Below, in pieces: positions 60,245 to 64,000 of a DNA stretch of 64,000 nucleotides. How positions within the stretch are numbered: the first letter of the stretch is position 1; the number at the start of each line of letters is the position of its first letter. The stretch is from Holothuria scabra (lineage: Eukaryota > Echinodermata > Holothuroidea > Aspidochirotida > Holothuriidae). The stretch spans positions 49,076,879-49,140,878 of the forward strand of contig CM074187.1 in the NCBI GenBank assembly GCA_037179385.1, written 5' to 3'. The translations under genes and the position numbers were made by a program. Below the pieces are notes generated by a model. The model saw only the letters and a list, made by a program, of their open reading frames with translations, was not told where the DNA came from and did no database searches.

Positions 60245-60510
60245 TACCTGGGGTCAAGTAAAATTCTCAATTGGTACAGCTCTTTGATTGACAACAAATT
60301 AAGAAAACACAGTGTCTCATATCACACAGCAAGCACTGAGAGTGTTCTGATTAAACATTAGGGCCTTGTGTACTCACCAGGGTCTATCCTCATGCAATGA
60401 ACTAGGATTGTATTTGGATAAGGAAGAGTTTAAGATGGCTGTGGGAGGGGCTTAGATGTAAGTAGGGTCAGAGAATTGGGACTCTCTGGGGTGGTGAATT
60501 CCTGCCTTTT
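60245..60510 (+). mobile_element. TTAA-type MITE family B, copy 4
   Basis: AAAATTCTCAATTGGTACAG, CTCTTTGATTGACA and GCACTGAGAGTGTTCTGATT match copies at 17976 and 25604. The end GGGACTCTCTGGGGTGGTGA is worn. Confidence 0.55.
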
Positions 60511-61475
60511 GCAGTTAAAATTCTGCAAGTCAACAAGGTTTGTTGGAGAAGGAGAAGCAACATTTTATATGTCTCTTTGAGACAATATACATTTCTGAGA
60601 GTAATCTTGCTTTTAACCAATTGCTTCTATCAACTAGGATTAGTGACACGTTATCATGATTCCTTACACTCTACTGGTTAAGATTTTGTTGTTAAACATC
60701 ATGCAAGATTGTGAAATATATGTCACTGTACATCAGACGTCTGACACGATGTATTATTTCATTTAAAGACAGCAAATAGAAACACTAACAATTCTGTTTC
60801 TGAATGATGGCAAAATTGTTTCAATTTGAGGAAAATGTATAGACTTCCATCCAAAGACAAATGGGGCACAATTGAATCATAATGTGTAAATGTTTGTTGT
60901 CAATTGTTCTACTAGAATTCTTTCGACAGATAAGCTTGGTAATCATTGGCAGAAACAAATCCCCAACTCAAAGCATATGCAGACAATAGCCTTTGTAAAG
61001 GGATTACTTGTAAAAGAATGGAAGAGATCATTTTCAAGTACATATTGTCTGAAAAAAATTCGTTCATTGTGACTCCTTCTCTAACAACTCCTTGAGACAA
61101 CTATGAAAGTGTGATTCACACCTATTTCGACAAGTTTGGTATACATTGTAGATATTGTACCTGCTTCAGCAGTTACAAGGCGCATAATGCCTCATCTCCC
61201 TCGAAAAATATTTGACTGCCGCTGAGGGCCCATGGAGCCATGCAACCCATCAATTGAAAGAAAGAGTTTCTTCTAAGAAGTTATCCATTTGATTGTCAGT
61301 ACATGTAATATGAGAACATTTGACTCACTAAAAATTATAGTCTTATGTCTTAGAACCTATCAACTTTGGGAACAAAATTGATGTGTGCAAAGGTGATGCA
61401 TGCAAAATTGATGTGTACAACTTTGTTCCAAAATTTGATGTGTGCAACTTTGGTAACAAAACTGCAAAATTGACA

Positions 61476-61611
61476 GGTCATTGCATCAATATTGTGTCAT
61501 AGCGGCCTAGGTCATTGCATCAATATCGTGTCATAGCGGCCTAGGTCAATGCATCAATATTGTGTCATAGCGGCCTAGGTCATTGCATCAATATCGTGTC
61601 ATAGTGGTCTA
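61476..61611. repeat. 34-bp tandem repeat, four units
   Basis: GGTCATTGCATCAATATTGT followed by GTCATAGCGGCCTA repeats four times with few differences (T/C near the middle alternates between units). Confidence 0.92.
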
Positions 61612-63200
61612 GCTGGAACACTAGAAGATCAGCTTGTGTTGTACATGCTGCTGCTCTAGAAATCATCTTTTGTAATGAAAGCATTTGCACAGGACAGTTT
61701 TCTTCATAACTGAGAATATGTATGAGTATGGAAAGAACCAGATATATGCATGGCGGTACAGACTCTTCCTCTAGGGGACGGTGACTTTTGCCTGACTCCA
61801 GGTCCCACCCCAGGGCATAAAATCTGTGCAACTGAGGCACTGAAGTCTGCCAAATTCAGCAAGGTTTGGGCCAATTCAGGGGGTTGCAGTCCCCTCAGCC
61901 CTCCTGTCCTGTATAGCCATGGATATATGTGGCACAATTTACTCATAATTGAAGTATATTCAAAGTGTTCAGAATTTGATACATTAGGACAATTTATGTG
62001 CTTGTAAGCTTTATATATATTGCATCTGTAAGGTGTTTTATGTGACATCAGATGTCTTCAGATTGCTATTTTTTCCGCATGACACAAACACAAGCTCAGT
62101 AATAGTATTTTGAGAACACATGTACTGCATGACCTTGGCAACTATTGTGACTCAGTGAAATGTTTGGCGAGCAAAATGTCCAGTAACCATGTGACCATGG
62201 GTAACACACGTAATTTATTACAGGGGCAGCAGAGCAAATTTTGAAGTGGGGGGGGGGAACTAACCACCAAAGCGGCTCAATGTGTTGTTCAGGTGGTCCA
62301 AAATGCTTATGGCAGAAAAAGTGTGGAGGGTTAAAGCCCTCTCACCCCCCTACCTCTGTGCAGTCCCTGTAATATGTTCATGAAGATAGATTATTTAACA
62401 GTCAAACAGTACCTAACCTGCCTTTATCTTTAAATATCCATTGGCATCACCCCAAAGTACATTTCTGCTTGGGAAGGGGGGAGGGGAGGAGAGGAAAGCA
62501 AGGAAACTCTTCTTTTGGTAACTGACCTCTGGTTGACATAAAAATTCAATAATGCAGAGTGGTTCACATTACATGACACACAGCATGTGTATAGTGAACA
62601 GCAAGTTTCTGGTTTGTGTTGGGGTAAGTGTTTGGGGTGATGCCAGTTTAAATGCTTAACCATAAAGTTGTAATGTACATAATTCGTTTTGTGGAATTTT
62701 GTATGAAGAAAGTGCAATGAAGAAAATATATCATTACACTGCTACTATTTTTTGTGAGAGGTCTGTTTTAAAATATAAATGGGCAAATCAGCTTCAATTG
62801 GACTTGTACTGATTGTCCTTTTTGGATGTAATGGTCTGCTTTTAATCTTGGAAGTGATCTTGAACTTGACCTTCCTCTTGACCATCTTCAACTTGAACTT
62901 GTTGCAAAAATAGTTGAAACTGCAGACCTCATGAAAATCACAGGAAGGGAACCTTGTCTTTCCTTAATCCCATACATCTGCTTCCCTCTGGCTGGGCATT
63001 CCTTCTCCTCTGTGGCTATTGCACCTTTCCTGATTCCTATTCCTCTGTCCCCTTTCCCTCATCCTCTTCCATGTTCCCTTTCCACTCGGATTTGATCTCC
63101 AGACATCCAGCACCAAAGTGTCTTTCCTTTCCACTATGCCATGGACTCGCTCCCCAGATTATTAAGATGCTACTTTCTTTTTATACCACACATCAGATGT
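61612..63200. other. Downstream stretch without a recognisable gene
   Basis: Short frames on both strands at 61704-62048, 62430-62717 and 62954-63202 are not recognisable. A pyrimidine-rich run lies at 62980-63100, and G runs near 62250 and 62475. Confidence 0.35.
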
Positions 63201-63204
63201 AAAG

Positions 63205-63305
63205 AATTGAAGAAAAGCAAAAGCTCTGCTGGGATTGGAACCTAGGACTCTAAGAGACCTAATGGCTGGTGCCAGTGACATTACCAACCAGGCTGTTACA
63301 ACATC
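63205..63305 (-). repeat. tRNA-like SINE head
   Basis: On the minus strand, GCCTGGTTGGTAATGTCACT and CCTAGGTTCCAATCCCAGCA are spaced like A and B boxes. The stretch is too divergent for a working tRNA gene, and no tRNA cloverleaf was completed by eye. Confidence 0.4.
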
Positions 63306-64000
63306 TGAGAACTTTTATTCAGAATGTGAATGTTAAACCTTGGACATGCCTCACTTTGAAAAAATTGGACAATAAAAATCAAGCCTGCCACCAACTCTGA
63401 ACAAGAGCTAATTTCATTTTGATTTACCCTTTGCTTTTAACTATGCATCTGTTTCTATCATGTAATGAATACTATTCCTTTTGTGGGGAAGGGGGAGGGG
63501 GGAAGGTGTCTCATGCCATGGGATATGGGATGAATGCGAAAATAGCTATTTTTTATGTTCAGTTCTATTGAGTGTCTGTTTTATGTTGTTTCCCATGCAA
63601 ATTATTCCATTTGTTGGCTATTTGTGACCATCTAGTGTCATTTAATTTTTGAATGCATGATCTGATTTTCCATACGGTATCAAGATAGTGCTACCATAAA
63701 TGTAATATCAAAATATTTGCCATGTCCGAGTAATTAGGGAACACAAATGTTATGTATAAGGTGCATTTTGAGGGAGAAGTCATGTTTGCAATGTTTTCAC
63801 AATGTTGACCTCGGATGATTTTTGATCTCCACAAGAGCTCAATCTTTGGTGCCTCACATTCTGTGTATGACATTTCCAAATGTCTAAGAATTTTGAAAAA
63901 ATTTGAAACTGCAAAATTTACTTTTACTCATCCAACTCCCATTGTCGAAGCTTGTTCCATTGTTGAGATAATGAATGTTGAAATTTATATACCTTTACCA

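Noticed and set aside
63205..63305. Functional tRNA gene
   Set aside because: The A and B boxes are recognisable but the arms do not pair well by eye; a SINE head is more likely.

Overview
The window looks like animal nuclear DNA. It is AT-rich, has one gene cut into short exons by large introns with ordinary GT-AG junctions, and is full of LINE, SINE and DNA-transposon remnants. I see nothing bacterial: no operons, Shine-Dalgarno sites or CRISPR array. The flavour (short TAGGCCTAG-type motifs, hAT-type ends beginning CAGTGGCGTA, AGGTCA-bearing minisatellites) fits a marine deuterostome such as an echinoderm. That placement is an impression, not something the sequence proves.

The one host gene I can support is a plus-strand dymeclin gene (DYM). 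Fourteen coding exons lie between 33398 and 57369. They join in consistent phases into a 691-residue protein that starts with an N-myristoylation-type MGSNSS sequence and ends with the very conserved dymeclin C-terminus. The first coding exon opens 12 nt downstream of a splice acceptor, so at least one non-coding 5' exon lies upstream; a CpG-bearing stretch at about 28.2-28.7 kb is only a weak candidate.

Layout. 1-9.2 kb: a 5'-truncated CR1-like LINE (1285-3768), a second copy of its 3' end (3964-4344), then unassigned sequence. 9.2-11.7 kb: a U2-snRNA-headed retroposed element with a clear target-site duplication, a tRNA-like SINE that carries the LINE's 3' tail, an internally deleted LINE copy, and a small MITE. 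12.6-19 kb: hAT-like elements, two with perfect 8-bp duplications, around a diverged internally repetitive block. 19-21.3 kb: a different LINE on the minus strand. 21.9-23.3 kb: a hAT-like element with subterminal CTACATGCAC repeats. 26.6-28.2 kb and 30.8-31.2 kb: elements with 5-bp duplications. 32.4-33.3 kb and 54.2-55.6 kb: two copies of a minisatellite-bearing element that carries arrays of nuclear-receptor-type AGGTCA half-sites. 33.4-57.4 kb: DYM, whose introns hold tRNA-derived SINEs, TTAA-type MITEs, a 2.7-kb inverted-repeat element and one minisatellite element. 57.4-64 kb: probable 3' UTR and downstream sequence without a recognisable gene.

No intact transposase was found in any DNA element, and both LINEs are broken, so the mobile DNA here appears to be non-autonomous or dead copies. 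The most interesting observations are the U2-headed retroposon, the SINE/LINE tail pair, and the dispersal of DR1-type site arrays into and just upstream of DYM.
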